Shown: piece after piece, positions 18,385 to 27,119 of the stretch | Layout of the letters: each line of letters opens with the position of its first letter | How positions within the stretch are numbered: the first letter of the stretch is position 1 | Assembly: GCF_022869785.1 (NCBI RefSeq) | Contig: NZ_CP094997.1 | Location: 6,701,001-6,765,000 of the forward strand | Reading direction: 5' to 3' | Length of the DNA stretch: 64,000 bases | Origin: Dyadobacter chenwenxiniae | GTDB taxonomy: Bacteria > Bacteroidota > Bacteroidia > Cytophagales > Spirosomataceae | Program-made: the position numbers and the translations under genes | Notes under the pieces: generated by a model | Seen by the model: the letters and a program-made list of their open reading frames with translations, nothing else | Databases searched by the model: none | Told to the model about the DNA's origin: nothing

Positions 18385-18927
18385 TTACCTGTGTTGAGGA
18401 TGCTTTTGCTTTTTAATGTTGGCCAGAATTTTCTTTCCTCTTGCCCTGAACGCAGGCGTTTCGAACTCCATCGCCTCCTCAATAATTATGCCCAGTTCAT
18501 TTTTAATTTCGGGATAAATTTTTGAAAAATTGTATAACACTGTAAGCGAAAATGCCCTGATCGCAATCGCTGCTTGCCGGTTTTGGATAAATTCAAAACA
18601 CACATCCATCACCCGGCCATGCAGATCTTCCGGGATTTCAACTTCCTGAAGAATACGGACGCTGTTGCGGATGACGGCATCATGGATATCTTTTCTTTCG
18701 AGCTGGTCCACCAGTGAACCTATGTGCGGCTCCATCAGATCCGGTCGCTGGCGGCCTGCCATGCCGACGCTGTAAGCCGCGCGCTGGGCAAGCCTGAAAT
18801 GGTCCGAAAGAAAACATTGCATTAATTCAGCAAAATGTGCAGGATCCAGGCAAGCGTATGCTGCAACTTCGGCCGCTCGTCTTTTGGACTGAATTGGATC
18901 TGCCATCAAGGTGTTTTTGATATTCAT
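18385..18927 (-). CDS. HEAT-repeat-like helical protein
   Basis: A 180-residue all-helical protein made of about four antiparallel helix pairs typical of HEAT/ARM repeats (FRLAQRAAYSVGMAG, IHDAVIRNSVRILQEVEIP, QAAIAIRAFSLTVLYNFSKIYP). No catalytic motif is visible. It is likely a cytoplasmic binding scaffold of unknown role. It lies 37 nt upstream of the hydroxyacid dehydrogenase gene and is separated from fumC by a terminator, so it probably begins the operon that runs to galM. Confidence 0.7.
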   Translation of the reverse strand: MNIKNTLMADPIQSKRRAAEVAAYACLDPAHFAELMQCFLSDHFRLAQRAAYSVGMAGRQRPDLMEPHIGSLVDQLERKDIHDAVIRNSVRILQEVEIPEDLHGRVMDVCFEFIQNRQAAIAIRAFSLTVLYNFSKIYPEIKNELGIIIEEAMEFETPAFRARGKKILANIKKQKHPQHR

Positions 18928-18944
18928 AGCCGGGCAAGTCCTAA

Positions 18945-18982
18945 AATCAAATGCTCCGCCAGGTTTGACGGAGCATTTGATT
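18945..18982 (-). terminator. Intrinsic terminator after fumC
   Basis: A perfect 14-bp stem, 18945-18958 with 18969-18982 (CGGAGCATTTGATT arm), with a 10-nt loop and a short T-run on the minus strand. It lies between the fumC stop and the HEAT-like gene. Confidence 0.85.
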
Positions 18983-18997
18983 ACATTGGATTAAAAA

Positions 18998-20398
18998 CTA
19001 TTTATTGTCTCCTACCATATCTTCCGGTTTCACCCACGCATCAAACTCGTCCGGCGTCAGGTAACCCAGCGCAACAGCGGTTTCTTTCAATGTCGAGCCA
19101 TTTTTATGGGCTGTCTGAGCGATTTCCGCAGCTTTGTAATAACCAATTTTTGTGTTTAAAGCCGTAACCAGCATGAGCGAATTGTTCACGTGCTTCTTAA
19201 TGTTCTCATGCAAGGGTTCAATGCCCACGGCGCAATTATCATTAAAGGAAACGCAAACATCGCCGATCAGGCGTGCCGAGTGCAGGAAGTTGTAGGCCAT
19301 CAATGGTTTGAACACGTTCAATTCAAAATGTCCGTTCGAGCCACCGATGCCAATCGCGACATCATTACCCATCACTTGTGCCGCCACCATTGTCATGGCT
19401 TCGCATTGTGTTGGATTCACTTTCCCAGGCATAATAGAGCTTCCTGGCTCATTATCAGGAATATGGATCTCACCAATGCCGGAACGCGGGCCTGATGACA
19501 GCATGCGGATGTCATTACCGATTTTCATCAAACTCACAGCAACGGTTTTTAACGCGCCGTGTGCTTCTACGATCGCGTCGTGTGCTGCTAATGCTTCAAA
19601 TTTGTTTTCAGCGGTGATAAATGGCAGTCCGGTTAATATGGCAATGTGGCGTGCAACATTTTCCGAATAGCCCTCGGGGGTGTTAATACCCGTTCCAACA
19701 GCCGTCCCACCCAATGCAAGTTCCGAAAGGTGCGCCAGTGTGTTGTAGATCGCGCGTAAGCCATGGTCCAGTTGAGACGCATAACCCGAAAACTCCTGTC
19801 CTAATGTAAGCGGGGTCGCATCCATAAAGTGCGTACGACCTATTTTAACGACGTTTCTGAAAGCCTCGGATTTGGCTTTTAATGTATCTCTCAGCTTAAC
19901 AATGCCCGGAATAGTTACATCCACGAGAATTTTATAAGCAGCAATGTGCATGGCCGTTGGATATGTGTCGTTAGAAGACTGTGACTTGTTCACATCATCG
20001 TTCGGATGAAGGAATTTTGTTTTATCAGCCAGCTCGCCCCCTTGCAATACGTGTCCCCGATAAGCGATCACCTCGTTACAGTTCATATTCGATTGCGTTC
20101 CCGAGCCCGTTTGCCACACGACAAGCGGAAACTGGTCGTCGAGTTGTTCGGTCAGAATCTCGTCACAAACCTGACCGATAAGGTCACTTTTTTCTTTTGG
20201 AAGGATGCCTGCCTCGTAGTTGGTGATAGCTGCGGCTTTTTTCAAATATGCAAATGCCTTGATGATTTCTTTAGGCATTTTGTTGATATCCTGGGCAATA
20301 GGAAAGTTTTGGATCGAGCGTTGCGTTTGTGCGCCCCAGTAAACATGAGCTGGCACCTGCACTTCACCCATGGTATCTTTTTCTATACGGTATTCCAT
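18998..20398 (-). CDS. fumC: Fumarate hydratase, class II
   Basis: About 466 residues of the aspartase/fumarase superfamily. The substrate-loop signature GSSIMPGKVNPTQCE and the TGSGTQSNMN and GRTHFMDATPLT motifs are present. It hydrates fumarate to malate in the TCA cycle. The ATG at 20398 gives the family N-terminus MEYRIEKDTMGEVQVP; the frame opens further to 20422 without support. The gene is monocistronic, bounded by the 18945 terminator. Confidence 0.96.
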   Translation of the reverse strand: MEYRIEKDTMGEVQVPAHVYWGAQTQRSIQNFPIAQDINKMPKEIIKAFAYLKKAAAITNYEAGILPKEKSDLIGQVCDEILTEQLDDQFPLVVWQTGSGTQSNMNCNEVIAYRGHVLQGGELADKTKFLHPNDDVNKSQSSNDTYPTAMHIAAYKILVDVTIPGIVKLRDTLKAKSEAFRNVVKIGRTHFMDATPLTLGQEFSGYASQLDHGLRAIYNTLAHLSELALGGTAVGTGINTPEGYSENVARHIAILTGLPFITAENKFEALAAHDAIVEAHGALKTVAVSLMKIGNDIRMLSSGPRSGIGEIHIPDNEPGSSIMPGKVNPTQCEAMTMVAAQVMGNDVAIGIGGSNGHFELNVFKPLMAYNFLHSARLIGDVCVSFNDNCAVGIEPLHENIKKHVNNSLMLVTALNTKIGYYKAAEIAQTAHKNGSTLKETAVALGYLTPDEFDAWVKPEDMVGDNK

Positions 20399-20544
20399 TT
20401 TTTGATTAGTGAGAATGAACAATCGGGATTATGCGGTAAAGTTAGGATTGGACTCTCAGTTTTTGGTGTTTTTCAAGGATAAATGTTTCTTTCCCGAAAA
20501 GAATGTCTGTATTATGAATTTTTCAAACACTTTTTATTTAAATT

Positions 20545-21279
20545 ATGAAACCAAAACTCAACGTTTACCAGGATTATAAAGCAATGAGCCTAGCCGCGGC
20601 CGAGCGTGTAATGGCTCTACTTTCCAAAAAACCCACCGCGGTTATTTGTCTGCCGTCCGGCAGCACACCTCTTGGCATGTTTGAAATTTTGGTATCTGCA
20701 AACCAAAAAGGCATGACTGATTTTTCCCAATGCGTTTTCATCGGCCTTGATGAATGGGTCGGTTTCGGAGCGGAGGATGATGGGGGATGCAGAAATTTAT
20801 TGAATAAAGATTTTCTCAAACCTATTGGTTTACGCGAAGACCAGATCGTGTTTTTCGATGGAAAAGCGATTGATCCGGAGGAAGAATGTATGAGAATTAA
20901 TAAGATTGTTGCAGGTCTTGGCGGCCTGGATTTGATCATCCTGGGCGTGGGCATGAATGGACATCTAGCCCTCAATGAGCCGGGAACGCCCTGGGACAGT
21001 TATGCGCATGTTTCGGAGCTGGAAAACGTAACTAAAGAGGTTGGACAAAAATATTTCAAGCGGCCAACAGTTATTAGTCAGGGAATTACGGTAGGGATCC
21101 GGCACATTATGGAGGCAAAAACAGCCATCCTCATGGCCTCGGGAAGTGCGAAAGCGCCGGTTATTCAACGTGCACTGGCATTTCCGGTCACAACAGCGTT
21201 CCCGGCGACGGCTTTGCAAAATCACATGAATGCTGAGTTTTTGCTGGATGCGGAGGCGGCGAAGGGGATAGAACATTGA
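20545..21279 (+). CDS. nagB: Glucosamine-6-phosphate deaminase
   Basis: A 244-residue NagB/6-phosphogluconolactonase-fold protein. Motifs are LPSGSTPLGMFE (phosphate binding), GLDEWVGF (catalytic Asp region) and GVGMNGHLALNEPG (catalytic His region). It converts glucosamine-6-phosphate to fructose-6-phosphate and ammonia. The matching deacetylase nagA is at the far end of the window (59.9-61.0 kb), not in an operon with it. It is divergent from fumC across 146 bp. Confidence 0.88.
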   Translation: MKPKLNVYQDYKAMSLAAAERVMALLSKKPTAVICLPSGSTPLGMFEILVSANQKGMTDFSQCVFIGLDEWVGFGAEDDGGCRNLLNKDFLKPIGLREDQIVFFDGKAIDPEEECMRINKIVAGLGGLDLIILGVGMNGHLALNEPGTPWDSYAHVSELENVTKEVGQKYFKRPTVISQGITVGIRHIMEAKTAILMASGSAKAPVIQRALAFPVTTAFPATALQNHMNAEFLLDAEAAKGIEH

Positions 21280-21376
21280 GATACATAGTAAGGAATAGCT
21301 GATAGTCAGCCTGGTGAAGCGTATTCGTTTTAGTGGAGTGTAATTTTATTTATAGCGGACTAATCCTTATGAATAA

Positions 21377-22501
21377 ATGCAAAAACAACAAGAATATTTC
21401 AGGCAACTGGATGGCCTGCGCGCAATTGCGATCATATTGGTCATCCTTTTTCATTGGTTTCCGGAAGGAGAGGGGATTAATGTGCTGGCGAACGGACCGC
21501 TTGGCGTCACATTGTTTTTTGTCCTGAGCGGGTTCCTGATCACGCGGATTTTGCTTGTGAGCAAGGCTTCTGTTGAAGAAGCAGGCCTTGCTCAAACCTA
21601 TAAGAATTTTCTGTTACGGCGGGGTTTGCGCATTTTCCCTTTGTATTACTTTCTGCTTTTTGTAATCTGGCAAGCGAAGTCTATTCCTTTTATACCAACC
21701 ATTAACACCGATTTTTACACTTATCCTGCACACTACATTCTTTATATCTCTAATTTCCTTTTGGAAAAAACCGCAAACTGGTCGGATCTTTTATCCACAT
21801 TATGGTCGCTTTCGGTCGAGGAGCAATTCTATCTTTTCTGGCCATTGATTATCCTGAGCGTTCGGGTGCGTTTCATTAAAAACGTAATTGCCGGTACAAT
21901 TGCTCTCGGGATTATCAGCAGGCTTCTGCTGTCTTTTTTCGGGCATAACCTGGGCGTATTAATGCCGACTTGTCTGGATGCATTTGGCCTTGGCGCACTG
22001 TGGGCCTATGTTCTTGTCTATGACAGGTCGCCCGAAATTTTTCTCAGAAAATTAAACATTTTCGCTGCGGGCGGGCTGACATTCTTTTTGTTCTTCTGTC
22101 TGACGCACGCAGATTCTGTGCTGGTAACATTGTTTTTTCGGACTTCAATGGCCGTTTTTTGCTTGTTCTTTGTCGCGCATGCAAGCCACGGAAATGGTTT
22201 TAGATCTGTTGCTGGAAAAATTCTCAATCATTCCGCATTACGATACATTGGCAAGATTAGTTACGGACTTTACATATATCATATGGTTGTGCCGTCAATC
22301 CTGTTGCCGCTTCTGATCAAAATATTCCAGAGAATTCTCAAAATTGAGATCATCCTCACCGAAGCTATGGGAAAAGTAGTAAGCCTTGCGCTGGTCATTG
22401 CCGTTGCTTCGCTCTCCTGGTTCTTTTTTGAGTCACCCATCAATGGCCTCAAAAAATACATTAACCTACGCACCGTGCGGATGCAGGTTAACAGACATTG
22501 A
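21377..22501 (+). CDS. Acyltransferase family 3 (OafA/YrhL type) membrane protein
   Basis: A 374-residue polytopic protein with about ten TM segments. It begins with the family signature QLDGLRAIAIILVILFHW, and FFVLSGFLITR and SVEEQFYLFWPL follow at the usual spacing. The conserved active-site His is the one in the first TM helix. The family transfers acetyl or other acyl groups to extracellular polysaccharides or lipids. The acceptor is not indicated by neighbours. A second, distinct member lies at 62.0 kb. Confidence 0.9.
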   Translation: MQKQQEYFRQLDGLRAIAIILVILFHWFPEGEGINVLANGPLGVTLFFVLSGFLITRILLVSKASVEEAGLAQTYKNFLLRRGLRIFPLYYFLLFVIWQAKSIPFIPTINTDFYTYPAHYILYISNFLLEKTANWSDLLSTLWSLSVEEQFYLFWPLIILSVRVRFIKNVIAGTIALGIISRLLLSFFGHNLGVLMPTCLDAFGLGALWAYVLVYDRSPEIFLRKLNIFAAGGLTFFLFFCLTHADSVLVTLFFRTSMAVFCLFFVAHASHGNGFRSVAGKILNHSALRYIGKISYGLYIYHMVVPSILLPLLIKIFQRILKIEIILTEAMGKVVSLALVIAVASLSWFFFESPINGLKKYINLRTVRMQVNRH

Positions 22502-22649
22502 TGCCGGATCTGTGCCAATAAAATTCACTTTTGGGTGAATGTAATATGCGTTAAAACAGATATTTTATCCTGCCCAAAATATTAATTGTAACCGCTTTCA
22601 CTTAAATCGTGACAGGAATGGCGATCGGGAAATTTTCATTTTAATTTTA

Positions 22650-22810
22650 CCACGTTCTTTGTGAACGCCCGTCAATCGGGGCAGCGATTTTTGCTGTTGG
22701 AGCCCTCATCCAGCAAGCGGAATCGAAAAGAACTGTGTGCAAGTTATGCGCATTCGTGCTACTGTAAGTAATGATTCTGTAACCGGCAGAAGATGTTTTA
22801 CCGATGGGGG
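22650..22810 (+). promoter_or_regulatory. Cobalamin riboswitch upstream of metE
   Basis: In the 344-nt leader between the acyltransferase and metE, the order GGAATC, GTGTGCAAGTT, then CGTGCTACTGTAAG (22755-22768, the B12-box-like core), then CGGCAGAAGATG and ACCGA matches the conserved cobalamin riboswitch skeleton (GGGAA, GGTGCAAGTCC, CGCAACTGTAA, CCAGAAGACC). Boundaries are approximate. Binding of cobalamin should switch metE off. The core is somewhat diverged, so a covariance-model hit is not guaranteed. Confidence 0.68.
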
Positions 22811-22845
22811 GTGTTTCACAGGGGTTTTACTAACTCTTAAACACA

Positions 22846-25173
22846 ATGGTAATGTTATCACACAATCTCGGCTACCCGCGTGTGGGAAGCCACCGCGAAC
22901 TCAAAAAGGCCAGCGAGCAGTTCTGGGCTGGAAAAATCGACAGGGAGGAACTCCAAAAAGTGGCCCGGAAAATCCGGCATCAGAATTGGGAGACGCAAAG
23001 GAATGCAGGCATTGATCTGATTCCGTCTAATGATTTCTCTCTTTATGACCATGTTTTAGATACGTCACTGATGGCGGGAGCCATTCCCGGGCGCTATCAC
23101 CAGCTGCTTGATGGCAAATCCAACCGCGAGCTGGATCTTTATTACGCGATGGCCCGCGGCGTCCAGCGCGACGGTGTGGACATTAAGGCCATGGAAATGA
23201 CCAAATGGTTTGATACAAACTATCATTACCTGGTGCCCGAGTTTACCATAAACCAAAAATTCAGCCGATATTCTGATAAAATCATCCTCGAATTTGAAGA
23301 CGCGCTGCAAAAAGGGATTTTGACCAAACCCGTGCTGGTCGGGCCGGTTACTTATTTGTTATCAGGCAAAGAAAAAGAGGCTGGTTTTGACCGGATTGAC
23401 CTGCTGGACAATCTTCTGCCCGTATATATTTCTATTTTAAAAGAACTTGCATCCCGCGGAGCCGAGTGGGTTCAACTGGACGAACCTGCATTGGTTCTGG
23501 ATTTAACTGAAAAAGATAAGTTGGCTCTGCAAAGCGCATACACACAGATCCGGGAAGCGTTACCAAAGTTAAAAGTGCTGGTAACCTCGTATTTCGGCGC
23601 TTTGGAAGATAATTTGGGCACAGCAGCAAGCCTGAACATTGACGCATTGCACATCGACCTCACGCGCGGCGCAGAAACATTGCCTCAAATTCTGGCAGAT
23701 CAGGCATTTTTCGCTTCCACCAAAAAGCTTTCTCTGGGTGTTGTGGATGGCAGAAATATCTGGAAAAATGATTTACAAAAATCACTGGATTTTATCAAGA
23801 GCGCTGTTGAAGTTCTGGGAGAAAACCGCGTAATGATAGCGCCTTCTTCATCATTGCTGCATAGCCCGCATGATTTGGAACTGGAAAAAAATGAAGCAGT
23901 GCTGACGCCGGAAATCAAGAACTGGATGGCTTTTGCAAAACAGAAATTGGATGAAGTAGCAACATTAAAGCGGCTGGCCACAACGGATTGGGCCACTGAT
24001 GAGGCTTTTATTGCCAATCAGCAAGCGATTGAAACCAGGAGGAATTCCGCTTTGATTCATAAGCCTGCGGTGAAAGCGCGTGCGCAAAGTGTGAAGGAAA
24101 GTGACTTCGAAAGACAAAATGCTTTTCCGGTCCGTCAGGCTATCCAGATTAAAAAGTTACAACTGCCATTATTTCCCTCAACCACAATCGGCTCGTTTCC
24201 GCAAACGGACGAAGTGCGCCAGCTGAGGGCAAATTTGAAAAAGGGAACATTAACCATTGAAGAATACGAAGCCAGGATCAGGGAAGAAATTGTGAGCTCC
24301 TTGCGCTGGCAGGAAAAGCTGGGCATCGACGTGCTGGTGCATGGCGAGTTCGAGCGGAATGATATGGTTGAATATTTTGGCGAAAGCTTGTCGGGATTTG
24401 TTTTCACGCAAAACGGCTGGGTGCAGAGTTATGGCAGCCGTTGTGTAAAACCACCCGTCATTTTTGGAGATGTGGAACGTCCCGAAGCGATGACCGTAAA
24501 ATGGTCGGCATTCGCGCAGGCCAACTCTGAAAAATTGGTAAAAGGCATGCTGACGGGCCCGGTAACCATTCTGCAATGGTCATTCGTGCGGGATGACCAG
24601 CCGAGAAAGGATACCGCATTCCAGATCGGGCTTGCGATTCGAGATGAGGTGGTGGACCTTGAAAAAGCGGGCATTAAGGTCATTCAAATCGATGAGCCGG
24701 CTATTCGCGAAGGCTTGCCGCTGCGCAAACATGCGTGGAATAATTATCTCAAATGGGCTGTTGATGCATTCCGGCTGAGCGCCGCCGGTGTTGCGGACCA
24801 GACGCAGATCCATACGCACATGTGCTATTCCGAGTTCAATGACATTATCGATTCCATTGCCGCCATGGACGCAGATGTGATTACGATTGAAACTTCGCGA
24901 TCGCAGATGGAGCTGCTGGATGCATTTGCCAATTTTAATTATCCCAATGAAATCGGGCCGGGCGTTTACGACATTCACTCGCCGAGAGTGCCTACGGTTG
25001 ATGAAATGATCGCTCTACTGGAAAAAGCATTGAAAGTAATTCCCGCCAGGAACCTTTGGGTTAACCCCGATTGCGGCCTTAAAACCAGAAAATGGCCCGA
25101 GACGGAAGCTGCCCTGCAAAACATGATTATCGCCGCGAACATCTTGCGCGAATCTGTTCCCGTAGCGCATTAA
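22846..25173 (+). CDS. metE: Cobalamin-independent methionine synthase
   Basis: A 775-residue two-barrel enzyme, the normal family length. The N-terminus SHNLGYPRVGSHRELKKA is typical. The C-terminal barrel has the zinc ligands in QIHTHMCYSEF and WVNPDCGLKTR. It transfers a methyl group from methyltetrahydrofolate polyglutamate to homocysteine. A second ATG at 22852 is equally possible. The long leader carries a cobalamin riboswitch, and B12-dependent metH is also in the window, so metE is expected to be made only when B12 is scarce. Confidence 0.96.
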   Translation: MVMLSHNLGYPRVGSHRELKKASEQFWAGKIDREELQKVARKIRHQNWETQRNAGIDLIPSNDFSLYDHVLDTSLMAGAIPGRYHQLLDGKSNRELDLYYAMARGVQRDGVDIKAMEMTKWFDTNYHYLVPEFTINQKFSRYSDKIILEFEDALQKGILTKPVLVGPVTYLLSGKEKEAGFDRIDLLDNLLPVYISILKELASRGAEWVQLDEPALVLDLTEKDKLALQSAYTQIREALPKLKVLVTSYFGALEDNLGTAASLNIDALHIDLTRGAETLPQILADQAFFASTKKLSLGVVDGRNIWKNDLQKSLDFIKSAVEVLGENRVMIAPSSSLLHSPHDLELEKNEAVLTPEIKNWMAFAKQKLDEVATLKRLATTDWATDEAFIANQQAIETRRNSALIHKPAVKARAQSVKESDFERQNAFPVRQAIQIKKLQLPLFPSTTIGSFPQTDEVRQLRANLKKGTLTIEEYEARIREEIVSSLRWQEKLGIDVLVHGEFERNDMVEYFGESLSGFVFTQNGWVQSYGSRCVKPPVIFGDVERPEAMTVKWSAFAQANSEKLVKGMLTGPVTILQWSFVRDDQPRKDTAFQIGLAIRDEVVDLEKAGIKVIQIDEPAIREGLPLRKHAWNNYLKWAVDAFRLSAAGVADQTQIHTHMCYSEFNDIIDSIAAMDADVITIETSRSQMELLDAFANFNYPNEIGPGVYDIHSPRVPTVDEMIALLEKALKVIPARNLWVNPDCGLKTRKWPETEAALQNMIIAANILRESVPVAH

Positions 25174-25185
25174 GCCAAGGTTATC

Positions 25186-25219
25186 AAGAGTCAGGAGTAA
25201 CTATTCCTGACTCTTTTTT
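25186..25219 (+). terminator. Intrinsic terminator after metE
   Basis: A perfect 11-bp stem (AAGAGTCAGGA with TCCTGACTCTT), 8-nt loop, followed by a T-run. It begins 13 nt past the metE stop. Confidence 0.9.
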
Positions 25220-25248
25220 ACATTTGTCAAATTAAATGAACCACTGTT

Positions 25249-25635
25249 TTGACATTAGAAGAAAAGATTCTTGCCTCCGAAGCACGCGTTTTTAAAACCG
25301 TTTTTCCCAATAATACCAATCATTACGACACCCTTTTTGGTGGAACAGCACTGTCCATGATGGACGAAGTTGCGTTCATTGCGGCCACCCGTTTTTCAAG
25401 GTTACGTTGTGTCACAGTCTCATCCGACCGCATTGATTTTACCCATCCTATCCCGGCAGGAACCATTATTGAGCTCGTAGGGCGCGTGGAAACAGTTGGG
25501 AACACAAGTATGAAAGTCAGGGTGGACATTTTTGTCGAGAAGATGTATGAAGAGGGCCGGGAGAAGGCTGTAACAGGTATTTTCACATTTGTAGCGCTGG
25601 ACGAGCATCACAAACCAACAAAAATTGTAACCTAA
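25249..25635 (+). CDS. Acyl-CoA thioesterase, hotdog fold (YciA-like)
   Basis: A 128-residue single hotdog domain with the family motif TLFGGTALSMMDEVAFIAATRFS and DRIDFTHPIPAGTIIELVGRVE. It hydrolyses acyl-CoA thioesters. The start is a TTG at 25249: an in-frame stop lies 12 nt upstream and the nearby ATG at 25236 is out of frame. It stands alone after the metE terminator. Confidence 0.88.
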   Translation: MTLEEKILASEARVFKTVFPNNTNHYDTLFGGTALSMMDEVAFIAATRFSRLRCVTVSSDRIDFTHPIPAGTIIELVGRVETVGNTSMKVRVDIFVEKMYEEGREKAVTGIFTFVALDEHHKPTKIVT

Positions 25636-25733
25636 AAATCCAAAACGAGTCTCTGCTCGTATATGGCACAACCGATACAGTTGAAAGGAGCCTGTTCTTT
25701 TTAACAAACAGCCACGTATCGGATTATGTCAGA

Positions 25734-26771
25734 ATGAGTTGGCGTCCGTTCCTCTTTTCGTTAATATTCTTTTTTTTTCTTTTCGTTATCACTGAAATAA
25801 TTCTCAGGATAGCATTAATGTGCTATGGCTATCCGCTGTTGAAACCAGGTGATTATTTGTATTCCGGCTTCTATCCCACAATCAAGGAAATGATCGGTAA
25901 AGACATTCGAAATGATGACGACATTCAGGATGTCCTCATTCTTGGCGGATCTGTGATCAGCACGCCTTGGTCTAATATGGAAGCCCGGCTGGACACCATC
26001 CTGCGTAAAAAATATGGCAACGCAAAAAAGTTTGCTTTTTACAACACCGCCGCCGCCGGACATACTTCCCTGGATAATCTGATCAAATATAAATTGTTGG
26101 CAGGCAAAAGCTATGACCTTGTCATTTATTACGAAGCCATCAATGAAAACCGCGCAAACTGCATCCCCGATAAAGATTTCCGGGCTGATTACTCGCACAT
26201 TAAGTGGTATAGCGACATTTATCTTTTACAGTCGCACCCGGAGATAAATTATACCGTAATTCCTTATGTATGTCATCTGGTAACGAGGGGGATAAGGGAT
26301 AAAATGGACAGAAAAGTATATGCAAGCCAGGAGCAGGTGGATCCTGCGTTTGCAAAATTTGGGGCCAAGATTAAAACCGCTGCATCTTATCAAAAAAACC
26401 TAAGCGGCATCATTGATCTATCTAAAAGACGCGGCGATGCATTGCTGCTGCTCAATTACGCTTCCTACTTTCCCGAAGGCGTAAAACTTACCGGTGAACA
26501 GAAGGATATGGATCATTTCGCAGGGTGCCATTACGCATCTCCCGTAACGATCTGGGGCGAGGCGAACAATGTGAAAAAGGGCATTGACAAGCATAATCAA
26601 ATTCTTATCAACATGGCAAAACGGAGCGGCAAGCATTTCTTTGATATGGCGAGAAATATGCCGCAGGATGGAAGTTTTTTTTGCGACGTCTGCCATGTAA
26701 GTGAGCGGGGAGCGCAACATTTCTCCAATAAGCTGGCAACATTTATTGTTGATTTTAAGCTTCTGGAATAA
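25734..26771 (+). CDS. Membrane-anchored SGNH/GDSL-like hydrolase
   Basis: A 345-residue protein with one N-terminal TM helix (about 5-28) and an extracytoplasmic domain. The SGNH features are diverged: block I reads LILGGSVIS (nucleophile Ser), a middle IYYEAINENR block follows, and the C-terminal CDVCHVSERGAQHFS supplies the Asp-x-x-His dyad. The family includes polysaccharide O-acetyl esterases or acyltransferases. It precedes the carbamoyltransferase cassette, which includes another SGNH gene, but 348 bp separate them. Function beyond the fold is not resolved. Confidence 0.65.
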   Translation: MSWRPFLFSLIFFFFLFVITEIILRIALMCYGYPLLKPGDYLYSGFYPTIKEMIGKDIRNDDDIQDVLILGGSVISTPWSNMEARLDTILRKKYGNAKKFAFYNTAAAGHTSLDNLIKYKLLAGKSYDLVIYYEAINENRANCIPDKDFRADYSHIKWYSDIYLLQSHPEINYTVIPYVCHLVTRGIRDKMDRKVYASQEQVDPAFAKFGAKIKTAASYQKNLSGIIDLSKRRGDALLLLNYASYFPEGVKLTGEQKDMDHFAGCHYASPVTIWGEANNVKKGIDKHNQILINMAKRSGKHFFDMARNMPQDGSFFCDVCHVSERGAQHFSNKLATFIVDFKLLE

Positions 26772-27119
26772 CATATCGTAAACGGCAGATGACATTTATT
26801 CAAAATCCATTTCCTTATTTTTGCCGTTTGTATGGTTTCCCAGGTTCAGCACGCGGAAAGCCTTACATGGTATTTGGAATAATTAATCCGGTTAAATTAC
26901 AAAACCGTTGAATCGTTCTCTTTTGTGTAAATATGGATAATACCTAATTTGTGTCAACTTTTGCTAGCTTTGTCGTCAATTTAAGGATAAAGTGCTATCG
27001 ATTTTCTGTAAGATATTGAAAATCAAAAATATATAAGACTTGTTCAGGAAAACACACTATTGCCATCTGGTTTAAATGTCTCCGGAAGCGTTCTTAGTGG
27101 TAAATTATTAATTAGGTAA
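26772..27119. other. 348-bp intergenic region before the carbamoyltransferase cassette
   Basis: AT-rich with no coding frame of interest. A -7-like TAGCTTTG lies at 26965-26972 with a TTTG at 26948-26951, but their 13-nt spacing is shorter than the usual 19-21. It probably holds the cassette promoter and a leader of roughly 140 nt. No clear terminator for the upstream SGNH gene was found. Confidence 0.4.
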
